Position numbers and translations under genes: made by a program. Positions 16,448-25,164 of a DNA stretch of 64,000 bases are shown in pieces. The stretch's first letter is position 1; the number at the start of each line of letters is the position of its first letter. The notes under the pieces were generated by a model. The model was not told the origin of the DNA. It saw only the letters and a program-made list of their open reading frames with translations, and did no database searches. This DNA comes from an uncultured Bacilli bacterium (GTDB lineage: Bacteria; Bacillota_I; Bacilli_A; RF39; UBA660), in the NCBI GenBank assembly GCA_934098435.1, contig CAKOOV010000001.1, positions 62,001 through 126,000 of the forward strand, given 5' to 3'.

Positions 16448-17158
16448 ATGTATAATATATTTTGTGTATTTTATAGGACTATACTTGCCTGCTCAATGCT
16501 CTTTTTAGTTGCTAAGTTAGTTGGTAAAAAACAAATATCTCAACTTAATTTGTTTGATTACATTATTGGCATTACCATTGGTTCTGTTGCCGCGGATATT
16601 TCTCTTGATTTGGAAAAAAATTTGCTTTCTGGTATTTTATCTATATTTTTATATGGCTTTGTATCATACATTATATCTATTGTTACATTAAAAAACATTA
16701 GTCTTAGAAGAATATTTAATGGTGTACCAACAGTTCTTGTGGAAAAAGGAAAAATAATTCAATCTGGATTTGATAAAGCAAAGATTGATATTAATGAATT
16801 TTTGTCACAAGCTAGAATTAATGGCTATTTTGATTTAAATGAGATTGATTATGCTATTATGGAAATTAATGGTAATATTAGTTTTCTTCCTAATGAAAAG
16901 GATAAGCCAGTAAATAAAAAAGATATGAAAATAAAATGTAAGAATAAGGGACTTACTGCAAATATTATTATTGATGGCAATTATATGTTTAATAATATGA
17001 AAGCTATTGGGAGGGATAGGAAATGGTTAGATCATGAACTTGATGTGCAAGGGATAAAAGATTATGATGATGTACTGCTTGCTACTTGTGATGATAACTA
17101 TCAGGTTCATATATACAAAAAAGGTGTAAAACCAGATAAAGATACTATCTTGGAATAG
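16448..17158 (+). CDS. YetF-like DUF421 membrane protein
   Basis: 236 residues. Three N-terminal membrane segments (YRTILACSMLFLVAKLVGKK...; FDYIIGITIGSVAADISL; LLSGILSIFLYGFVSYIISIV) are followed by the cytoplasmic DUF421 core with the family block SQARINGYFDLNEIDYAIMEINGNISFLP. YetF/YdfR/YrbG proteins form membrane dimers and are conserved in Firmicutes; their role is unresolved. ATG 16448 is used because GAGGTG (16435-16440) sits upstream; the ATG at 16433 lies within the hairpin. Confidence 0.88.
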   Translation: MYNIFCVFYRTILACSMLFLVAKLVGKKQISQLNLFDYIIGITIGSVAADISLDLEKNLLSGILSIFLYGFVSYIISIVTLKNISLRRIFNGVPTVLVEKGKIIQSGFDKAKIDINEFLSQARINGYFDLNEIDYAIMEINGNISFLPNEKDKPVNKKDMKIKCKNKGLTANIIIDGNYMFNNMKAIGRDRKWLDHELDVQGIKDYDDVLLATCDDNYQVHIYKKGVKPDKDTILE

Positions 17159-17169
17159 TATTTTTTTTA
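17142..17169 (+). terminator. Terminator after the YetF-like gene
   Basis: Stem ATACTAT / ATAGTAT overlapping the stop codon, loop CTTGGA, then about nine T. An extended -10 (TGCTATAAT at 17176-17184) follows for the deacetylase gene. Confidence 0.78.
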
Positions 17170-17202
17170 AGAGTCTGCTATAATTATGATGGAGTATGAT
17201 GT

Positions 17203-18579
17203 ATGAAATTAATTAAGAAGGAACTTTTATTATTAATTATTGTTACGTTTATTTTTTTGTTATATATAGTATTTTATCCTAATATTACTTCTAAAGATGA
17301 TAATATTGAATTAGGAAGTGATTATACTTTTGATTATAAATGTTATAATTTATTTACTGATTTAACTTATAAAGCTGTATCAACAAGTAATGTTGATACG
17401 AATAAAGTTGGTAGTTATAAAGTCAATGTTAGTATTAAATATTTATTTTATAATGTTAATAAGAATTTTATAGTTAGAGTTGTTGATAGAACTCCTCCTG
17501 TTATTACTCTCAAAGGTGATAATCCTACTTATGTATGTCCTAATAAGGGTTATATTGAAGAAGGATATACTGCTTTGGATAACTATGATGGCGATATTAC
17601 TGATAAGGTTGATGCTATTATAGATAAAGATAATATTTTATATAGAGTTTTTGATTCTTCTTTTAATAGAGCAGAAGTTAAGAGAGAGATTATACATGAA
17701 GATAAGATTAATCCTAGTATAGAACTTAAAGGTAAGAAGACTATATATATTTATGAGGGTAATTCTTATATTGAAGAAGGATATACTGCCTTTGATAATT
17801 GTGATGGTGATATTACTGATAAGGTTGTATCCACAGGGAATGTTGATACTAATACTATTGGTACATATAATATTACTTATGAAGTTAAAGATAGTAGTGG
17901 TAATTCTTTTAATACTGATAGAGAAGTGATTGTTATAAAGAAACCTAACTATTATGGTAATGGTGTTATATATCTAACGTTTGATGATGGTCCTAGTTAT
18001 TTGACTAATGAAATCCTTGATATATTAGATAGAGAAGGTATTAAAGCAACATTCTTTGTATGTGGTGCTAATGAATCCACTAAAAGGGCTTATAATAGCG
18101 GACATACTATTGGACTTCATAGTAATACACATAATTATTCTTATATTTATACTAGTAGTGATAACTATTTTAATGACTTAAATAATATTAGTGATAAAGT
18201 GTTTAATGTTATTAATATTAGGCCAAATATTATTAGATTTCCTGGTGGTAGTTCTAATACTGTAAGTAGAAAATATAATAATGGTATTATGTCTTATTTG
18301 ACAGCCCAGGTAGTAAATAGAGGATATAATTATTTTGATTGGAATGTTGATTCAAACGATGCTGGAAGTGATATTAATAATTCTTCTAATATATATTATA
18401 ATGTCATTAATAATGTCTCTCATAATAGAACTAACGTAGTTCTTATGCATGATTCTGCTAATCATAGAGCTACAGTTAATGCTTTAAGTGACATTATAAG
18501 ATACGGGAAAAATAATGGCTATACTTTTAAAGCTATAGATGATAATACTCCTATTATTAGGCATAAAGTTAATAATTAA
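17203..18579 (+). CDS. Membrane-anchored polysaccharide deacetylase with Ig-like repeats
   Basis: 458 residues. An N-terminal membrane anchor (LLLLIIVTFIFLLYIVFYP) is followed by two DUF5011-type Ig-like repeats (each with the GYxEEGYTAxDNxDGDITDKV pattern; near residues 101-165 and 170-245) and a C-terminal NodB domain from about 255. All NodB motifs are present: TFDDGPS (metal Asp), HSNTHNYS (two His ligands), RFPGGSS, DWNVDSNDAG and LMHDS. It probably removes acetyl groups from peptidoglycan GlcNAc outside the cell, which protects against lysozyme. The Ig repeats likely extend the enzyme into the wall. Confidence 0.9.
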   Translation: MKLIKKELLLLIIVTFIFLLYIVFYPNITSKDDNIELGSDYTFDYKCYNLFTDLTYKAVSTSNVDTNKVGSYKVNVSIKYLFYNVNKNFIVRVVDRTPPVITLKGDNPTYVCPNKGYIEEGYTALDNYDGDITDKVDAIIDKDNILYRVFDSSFNRAEVKREIIHEDKINPSIELKGKKTIYIYEGNSYIEEGYTAFDNCDGDITDKVVSTGNVDTNTIGTYNITYEVKDSSGNSFNTDREVIVIKKPNYYGNGVIYLTFDDGPSYLTNEILDILDREGIKATFFVCGANESTKRAYNSGHTIGLHSNTHNYSYIYTSSDNYFNDLNNISDKVFNVINIRPNIIRFPGGSSNTVSRKYNNGIMSYLTAQVVNRGYNYFDWNVDSNDAGSDINNSSNIYYNVINNVSHNRTNVVLMHDSANHRATVNALSDIIRYGKNNGYTFKAIDDNTPIIRHKVNN

Positions 18580-18650
18580 TAAGTGTAAACTTAGCTTAAG
18601 TATATTTATTTTATTTTAATTTTCTGTTATACTATTGGTAGGAGGATATT

Positions 18651-19211
18651 ATGATTAAATCAATAAATAAGTATATTAATTTATCTATTATATTATCAAT
18701 ACTTTTTGCTTTATGTGGTGTTATACTTATTGTATGGCCTAAAGCTTCACTTGATACTATTGGTTATATACTTGGTGCTTTCTTACTTGTATATGGTATA
18801 ACTAATTTTATTGATAGTTTTACTATTAGTCCTATTTTTTGCTTAATAGAAATGATATCTAGTGTTTTATCAATAGTAATTGGTATAGCAGTATTTTTAA
18901 ATCCTACTATTATGGAAAATTTACTTCCTATTTTACTTGGTATATTCTTTATTATTAGTGGTGCATTTAAGGCAAGAATATCATATATTATTAAGAGTGC
19001 TGATGATTATTTACTTCCTATAATTACTTCAATATTAATGATACTATGTGGTATTATACTTATTGTATATCCACAAGATTCTGCTATTGCAGTAGCTATT
19101 CTTACAGGAGTTATTATGCTTATATATGGTATATCTGATGTAATTGATATGATTGTATTTAAGTCTAATGTTAAAAGTATTGAAAATTATTTTGATAAAT
19201 TAATTAAATAG
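18651..19211 (+). CDS. HdeD/DUF308 membrane protein
   Basis: 186 residues with six hydrophobic segments arranged as three helical-hairpin repeats; the repeat G-[VI]-I-LI-V-[WY]-P occurs twice (GVILIVWPKASLDTI near 23-37 and GIILIVYPQDSAIAV near 138-152), with LVYGITNFID / LIYGISDVID after them. This internal duplication is typical of DUF308. HdeD in enterics is linked to acid resistance, but most Firmicutes members are uncharacterised. Strong GGAGG site and its own terminator. Confidence 0.88.
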   Translation: MIKSINKYINLSIILSILFALCGVILIVWPKASLDTIGYILGAFLLVYGITNFIDSFTISPIFCLIEMISSVLSIVIGIAVFLNPTIMENLLPILLGIFFIISGAFKARISYIIKSADDYLLPIITSILMILCGIILIVYPQDSAIAVAILTGVIMLIYGISDVIDMIVFKSNVKSIENYFDKLIK

Positions 19212-19228
19212 TCTTCGGACTATTTTTT
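19206..19228 (+). terminator. Terminator with TTCG tetraloop
   Basis: Stem AAATAGTC / GACTATTT closed by a cTTCGg tetraloop and followed by T; it overlaps the stop codon. The rest of the 250-base gap to 19462 is AT-rich, with another weak hairpin (AAACAA / TTGTTT, then T run, near 19371-19399). Confidence 0.88.
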
Positions 19229-19461
19229 CTTTTGTTAAATTTATTTACTCAAATTCCAAAGTATTTTGATAGACAATGTTATAATTATATATTATAAATG
19301 TAATAATAGTAATAATGACTGTACCTAAATGAGAATTAATATACTTTTGTTATTAATGACAGCAGCTTATAAACAATACATTTGTTTGCTTTTTTTGATA
19401 TTTTTATTTACTAAATTCTATTTATATGTTATACTCATATAGAGGATGTGATATGTAAATT

Positions 19462-20532
19462 ATGATGGATTATATTATTATTGGACTTCTTATTATTGTT
19501 ATTATACTTGTTATTATTGCTATTATGAAGAATGTTAATGAGGGTAAGATTACAGAACGACTTGGTAATTTGGAATCAAATACAATTAAGGGATTATCTA
19601 GTTTTCAAATTGATATTATGAAGACTATGAATGATAATTTTAATGGTCTTAATGATAGAATGGAAAAGAAACTTACACAAATTAATGATAAAGTTAATGA
19701 GAGACTAGATGATAATTTTGCTAAAACGAATAAAACATTTACTAATATATTAGAAAGATTGTCTAAAATAGATGAAGCTCAAAAGAAAATTGATACTTTA
19801 TCTACTGATATTGTTTCTCTTCAAAGTATTCTTACAGATAAAAAGAGTCGTGGTATTTTTGGAGAAGTTAATCTTAAACATATTTTAGTTAGTATTTTTG
19901 GTGAAAAGAATGATAATGTGTATAGACTTCAATATAGTCTACCTAATGGTACTATAGCTGATAGTGTTATTTTTGCTCCAGAGCCTCTTGGAACGGTTGC
20001 TATTGATTCTAAATTTCCTTTAGAACATTATCAAAAAATGGTTGATAAGAATTTACCACAAGTCGATAGAAATATAGCAGAAAAGGAATTTAAAATGGAT
20101 GTTAAAAAACATATTGATGCTATTGCTAATAAATATATTATTCCTGGTATTACTTCAGACCAAGCAATTATGTTTTTACCTGCTGAAGCTTTATTTGCAG
20201 AAATTAATGCTTATCATAATGACTTAGTAGAGTATGCACATAAAAGAAGAGTATGGATTTGTTCTCCTACTACTCTTATTAGTACTTTTACGATTATTGA
20301 AGTGTTACTTAAGAATATGGAAAGGGATAAATATGCTAGTATTATACATGATGAGCTTAATAAACTTGGTATAGAATTTTCTAGGTATAAAGATAGATGG
20401 GATAAATTATCTAGAAGTATTGAAACTGTTAATAAGGATATTGAAAGCATACATGTTACTACTGATAAGATTAGTAAAAGATTTGACTCTATTAGTAAAG
20501 TAGAGATTAAAGATGAGATAGAACATAAATAA
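19462..20532 (+). CDS. rmuC: RmuC-family DNA recombination protein
   Basis: 356 residues. An N-terminal membrane segment (IIIGLLIIVIILVIIAIM) is followed by a long coiled coil (about 30-115) and the RmuC nuclease-like domain with KSRGIFGEVNLKHIL, DSVIFAPE, AIDSKFPLEHYQKM and QAIMFLPAEALFAEIN. RmuC limits recombination at inverted repeats in E. coli; Firmicutes members are presumed nucleases of the PD-(D/E)xK fold. There is no well-spaced ribosome-binding site before the ATG pair 19462/19465: AGAGG at 19441-19445 is followed at normal distance by ATG-TAA (19453-19458), a minimal start-stop. Confidence 0.88.
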   Translation: MMDYIIIGLLIIVIILVIIAIMKNVNEGKITERLGNLESNTIKGLSSFQIDIMKTMNDNFNGLNDRMEKKLTQINDKVNERLDDNFAKTNKTFTNILERLSKIDEAQKKIDTLSTDIVSLQSILTDKKSRGIFGEVNLKHILVSIFGEKNDNVYRLQYSLPNGTIADSVIFAPEPLGTVAIDSKFPLEHYQKMVDKNLPQVDRNIAEKEFKMDVKKHIDAIANKYIIPGITSDQAIMFLPAEALFAEINAYHNDLVEYAHKRRVWICSPTTLISTFTIIEVLLKNMERDKYASIIHDELNKLGIEFSRYKDRWDKLSRSIETVNKDIESIHVTTDKISKRFDSISKVEIKDEIEHK

Positions 20533-20587
20533 ATATAAAACTCTTAATATTATTTCTTTATTTGAATAAATTTAAATGAGGGATATA

Positions 20588-20797
20588 ATGGTAAGAGTTT
20601 TTTTCTTTTTATTTGGCTTTGGACTTATGGTTATTGGTCTTAGCTTTATTATTCTTTATCTAAATTTAATGACTATGGGGTATAATTTTGGTAATTATGT
20701 TAATTTTATTATAAGAGAAGTAGAATGCTATTATAGTATTATAGGTCTTACTATTATGATTTTATCTATAACTATAAAAAGGGGAGACATAAAATGA
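20588..20797 (+). CDS. Small two-helix membrane protein
   Basis: 69 residues, not assigned to a family. Two hydrophobic segments (VFFFLFGFGLMVIGLSFIILYL and YSIIGLTIMILSIT) flank a short polar loop. ATG 20588 is chosen over ATG 20576 because GAGGGA ends 4 bases before it. It overlaps the next gene in an ATGA junction, so the two products may act together. Confidence 0.7.
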   Translation: MVRVFFFLFGFGLMVIGLSFIILYLNLMTMGYNFGNYVNFIIREVECYYSIIGLTIMILSITIKRGDIK

Positions 20798-21420
20798 AAT
20801 TTATTTATGATATTGTAGTTAATTTTGAAAAAGATTTTTTTGAATTTTATGAATGGGAAAAAGAAGATAATATTATTAATATTAAAAAAATTCCTTTATT
20901 TTTAATCAGTAACGAGACATATAAAAATATTAAATATAATAATGTTTCTGTTAATAGTTCATTTGTCGATAAAATAAGAGACAAAACTTTTGCATATAAT
21001 AAAATTAAATTTGGACCTTCTTGTTTAATAACAAATGGGGTTGAGGCTATTGGCATTATGCTTGATAATAATGGTAATGTTATTAAAAAAAGTAGTCTTC
21101 TTATAGATGAAGAAGATGAGATTTTGGAAGAAGCTACTGATATTGATGTTTATGATATCATTATTTTAAATAAAAGAAAAATAATTAACAACAATGGTAA
21201 TAGACGGGAAAATAAAAAAAAGAAGTTTCTTATTAACTATATTAATAAAGAAAGTAATACCTCTAATTTAAAATATTTATATTATGATTATTTTGAAAAA
21301 GAAAATGAAGATGTTTCTTTTATTAAAAAGAAACTTATTAGTGAAATTAACCATAGTTGGAACAAAAGACTTAATAATTTTTATGAAACCGCTAAAATTA
21401 TTAATAGAATTAAAAATTAA
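20794..21420 (+). CDS. Unknown soluble protein coupled to the small membrane protein
   Basis: 208 residues with no signal or membrane segment and no family I can name with confidence. The N-terminus (YDIVVNFEKDFFEFYEWEKED) and the pattern VEAIGIMLDNNGNVIKKSSLL followed by an acidic stretch (DEEDEILEEATDID) suggest a folded cytoplasmic protein; the opening loosely resembles the YjbA/DUF3603 type, but that is a guess. Translationally coupled (ATGA) to the upstream membrane protein and ended by a bidirectional terminator. Confidence 0.68.
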   Translation: MKFIYDIVVNFEKDFFEFYEWEKEDNIINIKKIPLFLISNETYKNIKYNNVSVNSSFVDKIRDKTFAYNKIKFGPSCLITNGVEAIGIMLDNNGNVIKKSSLLIDEEDEILEEATDIDVYDIIILNKRKIINNNGNRRENKKKKFLINYINKESNTSNLKYLYYDYFEKENEDVSFIKKKLISEINHSWNKRLNNFYETAKIINRIKN

Positions 21421-21439
21421 AAAGCCCTAACGGGCTTTT
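21420..21439. terminator. Bidirectional terminator
   Basis: Stem AAAAGCCC / GGGCTTTT with loop TAAC lies between two converging genes; the A and T flanks let it work on both strands. Confidence 0.9.
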
Positions 21440-21440
21440 A

Positions 21441-22586
21441 TTATTTATATTGAGACATATATGTGTCATATTTGTCTTTTAATACTGTATCTTCAAATTT
21501 TAAATTAGCGTTTTCTCTCATTTTATCTAAAGTAATATAATAAAGATTTTTGTCATTAGAAATTTTTTCATCTGCTATTTCTTCCTTAATTTGATCCTTA
21601 ATATCTTCAAGAGCAGGTTTTTCTTTTTGATCTATTCTATATACAATGTGATATCCGTAAGATGTTTTTATTGGTTCTTTACTATATTCACCATCTTTTA
21701 GATTTTTCATTTCATTTTTATATGCTTCTTCTAATGCGGCATTATATGATTTATATCCTAACTCTTCGTAAGTAATTTTGTCTTTATATTCCTCCTTTAC
21801 TTCATCAAATGTTTTTCCTTCATCTAGTTTTGATATTATTTCTTTAGCTAAATTTTCTGCTTCTTTTTTGTCATCATCTGAAGCTGAAGAGTCTACTTTT
21901 ACTAGCATATGCTTTGTATTGATATCACCATATACTTCGTCTTCATAATATTTATTTATTTCTTTATCTGTAACTTCATTTTCTGTATATTCTTTTACAT
22001 ATTTTGTTCTTCTATTATTTAATTTTAGATATTCTAAGAATTTCTTTTCAGTATTAAATCCATTTTGTTTTAAGAAATCTTCTTTAGACATTTTATAATA
22101 TTGCTCATAAGCTTTGTAATAATTCTCTGCTTGACTTGTTACTTCATCATCCATTTCATCAGTATCGGGATATTTATCAGTAAGTATTTTTGTATCAAGT
22201 TTGTCTAATAAAGAACTAACTGAATATATGTCTTTCATATCTTCATATAATTCATCCGCTGTTACTATGTAGTCATCTATTGTAACTACTGGTTCTGTAC
22301 CATCTTCTAATTTTGCTATTCTATCAGGCCATATTATTACTACTACTAATACAGTTGCTAGGATACCTCCTAGTGCACCATAAATTGCTAAATGATATTT
22401 ATCAAAGAATTCATAAAATTTAAATACTTTATCATTCTCTTTATTTACTTTTTTCTTTGGTGTTTCTTTTACTTCATCTTTCTTAATATTTTTTTCCTTT
22501 TTACTTTTTGTGTTTTTAGATTGATTTTTTGTTTCCTTTATTTCTTTTTTTACTTCTTTATTTTTTTTATTTTTCTTTTCTTCCAT
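21441..22586 (-). CDS. PrsA-like extracytoplasmic peptidyl-prolyl isomerase (parvulin)
   Basis: 381 residues. An unusual cytoplasmic N-terminus of about 50 residues, almost all Lys, Glu, Asn and Thr, precedes a membrane segment (LAIYGALGGILATVLVVVIIW, about 61-82). The exterior part has a SurA-like N-terminal chaperone region and a parvulin domain with INTKHMLVKV, a catalytic-site region through ITYEELGYKS, and EPIKTSYGYHIVYRID. It probably folds secreted proteins after SecA-dependent export. Unlike Bacillus PrsA there is no lipobox, so it is anchored by the helix. Ribosome-binding site AAAGGAGAT. Confidence 0.87.
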   Translation of the reverse strand: MEEKKNKKNKEVKKEIKETKNQSKNTKSKKEKNIKKDEVKETPKKKVNKENDKVFKFYEFFDKYHLAIYGALGGILATVLVVVIIWPDRIAKLEDGTEPVVTIDDYIVTADELYEDMKDIYSVSSLLDKLDTKILTDKYPDTDEMDDEVTSQAENYYKAYEQYYKMSKEDFLKQNGFNTEKKFLEYLKLNNRRTKYVKEYTENEVTDKEINKYYEDEVYGDINTKHMLVKVDSSASDDDKKEAENLAKEIISKLDEGKTFDEVKEEYKDKITYEELGYKSYNAALEEAYKNEMKNLKDGEYSKEPIKTSYGYHIVYRIDQKEKPALEDIKDQIKEEIADEKISNDKNLYYITLDKMRENANLKFEDTVLKDKYDTYMSQYK

Positions 22587-22615
22587 GTTTATCTCCTTTC
22601 TTAAGATACATTAAT

Positions 22616-22644
22616 ATAATAACAAATATAAATGGAAAATACAA
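22616..22644 (-). promoter_or_regulatory. Promoter of the PrsA-like gene
   Basis: Minus strand: -35 TTGTAT (22639-22644), 17-base spacer, -10 TATTAT (22616-22621) preceded by TGT. Confidence 0.6.
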
Positions 22645-22655
22645 GTTTATTTTTT

Positions 22656-22679
22656 AAATATGGTTAATTTACCATATTT
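22656..22679. promoter_or_regulatory. Inverted repeat between prsA-like gene and small peptides
   Basis: Perfect 9-bp inverted repeat AAATATGGT-TAATTT-ACCATATTT, 12 bases upstream of the -35 of the PrsA-like promoter and about 95 bases before the first small peptide. No clear T run follows on the minus strand, so an operator is as likely as a terminator. Confidence 0.45.
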
Positions 22680-22772
22680 TCTATTTATATTTTTTTATAT
22701 AGTTTGTTTGCCTAACACCTTTTTTTTATTTTTCCATAAAATATTGTGAATAGAAAAAAAGGAGGAATGTAT

Positions 22773-22862
22773 ATGGGTAACTGTGGAACATGTGGTTCAT
22801 CAGCCGCTATTGTTTTAGTTTTATTTATTCTACTTATAATTATACTAGGCGCTTGGATATAA
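22773..22862 (+). CDS. YjcZ-like small hydrophobic peptide 1
   Basis: 29 residues: a short Gly/Cys head (MGNCGTCGSSA) and one hydrophobic helix (IVLVLFILLIIILGAWI). It is preceded by AAAGGAGG at good spacing. The xxFALIVVLFILLIIVG-type helix is that of the YjcZ/YjcM family of tiny membrane peptides, found in Bacilli. The two cysteines (CGTC) are a local feature. Followed 18 bases later by a second copy. Confidence 0.72.
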   Translation: MGNCGTCGSSAAIVLVLFILLIIILGAWI

Positions 22863-22880
22863 TAAAGGAGGTTAAAAAAT

Positions 22881-22982
22881 ATGTCTGGAAATAGTTCGTG
22901 TAAAGGAAGTAATGGCTTCTTAGTTGTAATTGTTTTATACATTCTACTTGCCATTATAATAGGTTCTGCTTTCTTTAATTAA
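22881..22982 (+). CDS. YjcZ-like small hydrophobic peptide 2
   Basis: 33 residues: polar head MSGNSSCKGSNG and a helix FLVVIVLYILLAIIIGSAFF that aligns with peptide 1 (IVLVLFILLIIILGA against VVIVLYILLAIIIGS). AAAGGAGG at 22864-22871 is close to ideal. Tandem copies with separate ribosome-binding sites followed by a terminator make a convincing two-gene unit. Members of the YjcZ family are often sporulation-associated, but nothing else here indicates spore formation. Confidence 0.72.
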   Translation: MSGNSSCKGSNGFLVVIVLYILLAIIIGSAFFN

Positions 22983-22998
22983 AATATCTTAAGTTAAG

Positions 22999-23022
22999 AA
23001 ACTATCTTCGGATAGTTTTTTT
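22999..23022 (+). terminator. Terminator after small peptides
   Basis: Stem AAACTATC / GATAGTTT with TTCG tetraloop and T run, the same design as the one at 19206. Confidence 0.88.
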
Positions 23023-23043
23023 GTATAATAAAAAGTAGATATT

Positions 23044-23400
23044 CTACTTTAATTTATTATATATTTCTTCTACAGATATTTTTTCTTCATTATTATATCT
23101 TGGAATTAGATGTAGATGAAAATGTTTTACTTCTTGTCCTAAGCCATTGTTTTCTGCTAAAGATATTCCATCATAATTTAATTTTTCTTTTAATAATTTT
23201 GCTACATCTTTAGCTACTTTTAATACATGATGCAAGGTTTCATCATCAATATCAAAGAAATCTTGATAGTGTTTCTTTGGAACTATTAATGTATGTCCGT
23301 TGTGATTTGGATTAACATCTAAAAATACTTTTACTATATCATCTTCATACAAAGTATACGATGGTATTTCATTATTTATTATTTTGCAAAATATATCCAT
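23044..23400 (-). CDS. HIT-family nucleotide hydrolase
   Basis: 118 residues of the histidine-triad superfamily (Hint branch), which hydrolyse nucleoside phosphoramidates and related nucleotides. The start DIFCKIINNEIPSYTLYEDD and the triad HFHLHLIPRY near the C-terminus (His-x-His-x-His) are complete. ATG 23400 follows TGGAGGT; a longer in-frame start would include that site. Confidence 0.93.
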   Translation of the reverse strand: MDIFCKIINNEIPSYTLYEDDIVKVFLDVNPNHNGHTLIVPKKHYQDFFDIDDETLHHVLKVAKDVAKLLKEKLNYDGISLAENNGLGQEVKHFHLHLIPRYNNEEKISVEEIYNKLK

Positions 23401-23574
23401 TTTTATTACCTCCATATTTAAGTATAACAAAAAAAAGAAAATAAATAAATATTTTCTTATGTGAATATCTGCGAATACTCATTATATTTTGTAAAGTAAT
23501 ATCTTTTTTTATACAAAGTATTAACTTTTTTAATTATTTTTGTTATTATGATAGTAATAGAAAGTGAGGATTTT

Positions 23575-24489
23575 ATGAAAAAAGATATTACATTACTTGT
23601 TTTGGCTGCTGGAATGGGTAGTAGATTTGGAGGCCTTAAACAGATAGAACCTTTCGGACCTAATGGGGAATTTATTATTGATTATTCTGTTTATGATGCT
23701 GCTTTAGCAGGATTTAATAAGGTTGTCTTTATTATAAAAAAAGAAAACTATGAATTATTTAAGGAAACTATAGGAAAAAGAATAGAAAAATATATTAAAG
23801 TGGAATATGCTTTTCAGGAACTAAATAATATTCCTTCGGGTTATGTACTTCCAGAAGATAGAAATAAACCTCTTGGTACCGCTCAAGCTGTATTGTGTGC
23901 TAAAGAATATATAAATGAGCCTTTTGCTATGATTAATGCTGATGATTTTTATGGAAGAGATGCTTTTATACAAGCTTATAATTATCTGTCTAATATTAGT
24001 GAAAATTCTAATAATTATGGTATGATTGGTTATAAAACCGCTAATACACTAACAGAAAATGGTTCTGTCAAAAGAGGAATTTGTGACGTTGACAATAATG
24101 GATACTTAATTAAAATTACAGAAAGTAAAGTATACAGAGATAATGATACTATTATAGCTGAGCCTCTTAGTGGAAATAATTCTTTTACAGTGGGTGATGA
24201 TACTACTGTTAGTATGAATTTCTTATTATTTACACCTACTATTTTTGATTATATTGAAGAATTATTTCCTAAGTTTTTTGAAGATAATAAGGACAATTTA
24301 TTAACTAGTGAATATTTAATTCCTGAAGTACTTAGTTCTTTAATTGTTGATGGCAAAGCTAGTTGTAAGGTTATTTTAACTACTGCTAATTGGTATGGAG
24401 TTACTTATAAGGAAGATGCTCCTTCGGTAAAAAATGCTATTAATAATTTAATTACTAATGGAGAATACAAGCAAAATATTTGGAAGTAA
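23575..24489 (+). CDS. Sugar-phosphate nucleotidyltransferase
   Basis: 304 residues with the nucleotidyltransferase signature LAAGMGSRFGGLKQIEPFGP at residues 10-29, the substrate-loop KPLGTAQAVLCAKE and the metal-binding INADDFYG (Asp pair near 125). It would join a sugar-1-phosphate to an NTP with release of pyrophosphate. The family resembles UTP- and CTP-type transferases used in surface polysaccharide or teichoic acid synthesis; the exact sugar cannot be told. It stands alone, with no other cell-envelope genes beside it. Confidence 0.85.
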   Translation: MKKDITLLVLAAGMGSRFGGLKQIEPFGPNGEFIIDYSVYDAALAGFNKVVFIIKKENYELFKETIGKRIEKYIKVEYAFQELNNIPSGYVLPEDRNKPLGTAQAVLCAKEYINEPFAMINADDFYGRDAFIQAYNYLSNISENSNNYGMIGYKTANTLTENGSVKRGICDVDNNGYLIKITESKVYRDNDTIIAEPLSGNNSFTVGDDTTVSMNFLLFTPTIFDYIEELFPKFFEDNKDNLLTSEYLIPEVLSSLIVDGKASCKVILTTANWYGVTYKEDAPSVKNAINNLITNGEYKQNIWK

Positions 24490-24575
24490 TTATGTTAAAT
24501 TATGTTATTTACAAAAATCTATTTAATTTTTAATTCTTATTTGATATAATTAAGGTGTAAGAAAGGATGATGTAT

Positions 24576-25106
24576 ATGAAATACAATATTCGTGGAGACA
24601 AAATGATAGTTACAGATGCTATCAAAGATTACACTGAAAGCAAGCTAAGTAGACTTGAAAAATATTTTAAGGATGATGATATTACCGCTAATGTTCTTAC
24701 AAGAGTAAGAGGTAATGCTCAAATAGTAGAAGTTACTATTCCTACTAGTAAGTTTATTTTAAGAAGTGAAGAGGAAAATGATGATTTATATGCTGCTATT
24801 GATTTAGTAACAGATAAATTAGAAAGACAAATAAGGAAGAATAAAACTAGATTGAATAGAAGCACTAAGGAGAGTGTTAAAGAATTTAATTTTGATTATG
24901 AAATAGAGACTAACGATGAAGATGCTAAAGAAAAAATCGTTAAAAGAAAAAATATAGAGATGAAGCCTATGGATGAGGAAGAAGCTATTTTAGAGATGGA
25001 ACTTCTTGGTCATAACTTCTTTGTATACAAGGATATGGATACTAATAAAGTATGTGTATTATACAAAAGAAAAGATGGAGATTATGGTTTAATCGAAACT
25101 AAATAA
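24576..25106 (+). CDS. hpf: Ribosome hibernation promoting factor, long form
   Basis: 176 residues, the long HPF of Gram-positives. The N-terminal S30AE domain (MKYNIRGDKMIVTDAIKDYT to about 95) blocks mRNA and tRNA sites on the 30S, and the C-terminal domain (KPMDEEEAILEMELLGHNFF ... VLYKRKDGDYGLIE) dimerises to make 100S ribosomes. ATG 24576 is preferred to 24567/24570 because AAAGGA ends 8 bases upstream. A -10 TATAAT lies at 24545-24550. Terminated at 25113. Confidence 0.94.
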   Translation: MKYNIRGDKMIVTDAIKDYTESKLSRLEKYFKDDDITANVLTRVRGNAQIVEVTIPTSKFILRSEEENDDLYAAIDLVTDKLERQIRKNKTRLNRSTKESVKEFNFDYEIETNDEDAKEKIVKRKNIEMKPMDEEEAILEMELLGHNFFVYKDMDTNKVCVLYKRKDGDYGLIETK

Positions 25107-25112
25107 TATTTT

Positions 25113-25144
25113 AAGTATCAACAATTATGTTGATACTTTTTTAT
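25113..25144 (+). terminator. Terminator of hpf (TATCAACA stem)
   Basis: Stem AAGTATCAACA / TGTTGATACTT, loop ATTA, T run. First of a set of terminators sharing the ATCAACA/TGTTGAT stem. Confidence 0.88.
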
Positions 25145-25164
25145 ATCATCTCAGATACACATAA

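Noticed and set aside
22712..22954. Minus-strand 80-residue ORF over the small peptides
   Set aside because: No ribosome-binding site and it is antisense to two ORFs with excellent sites and a YjcZ-like helix.
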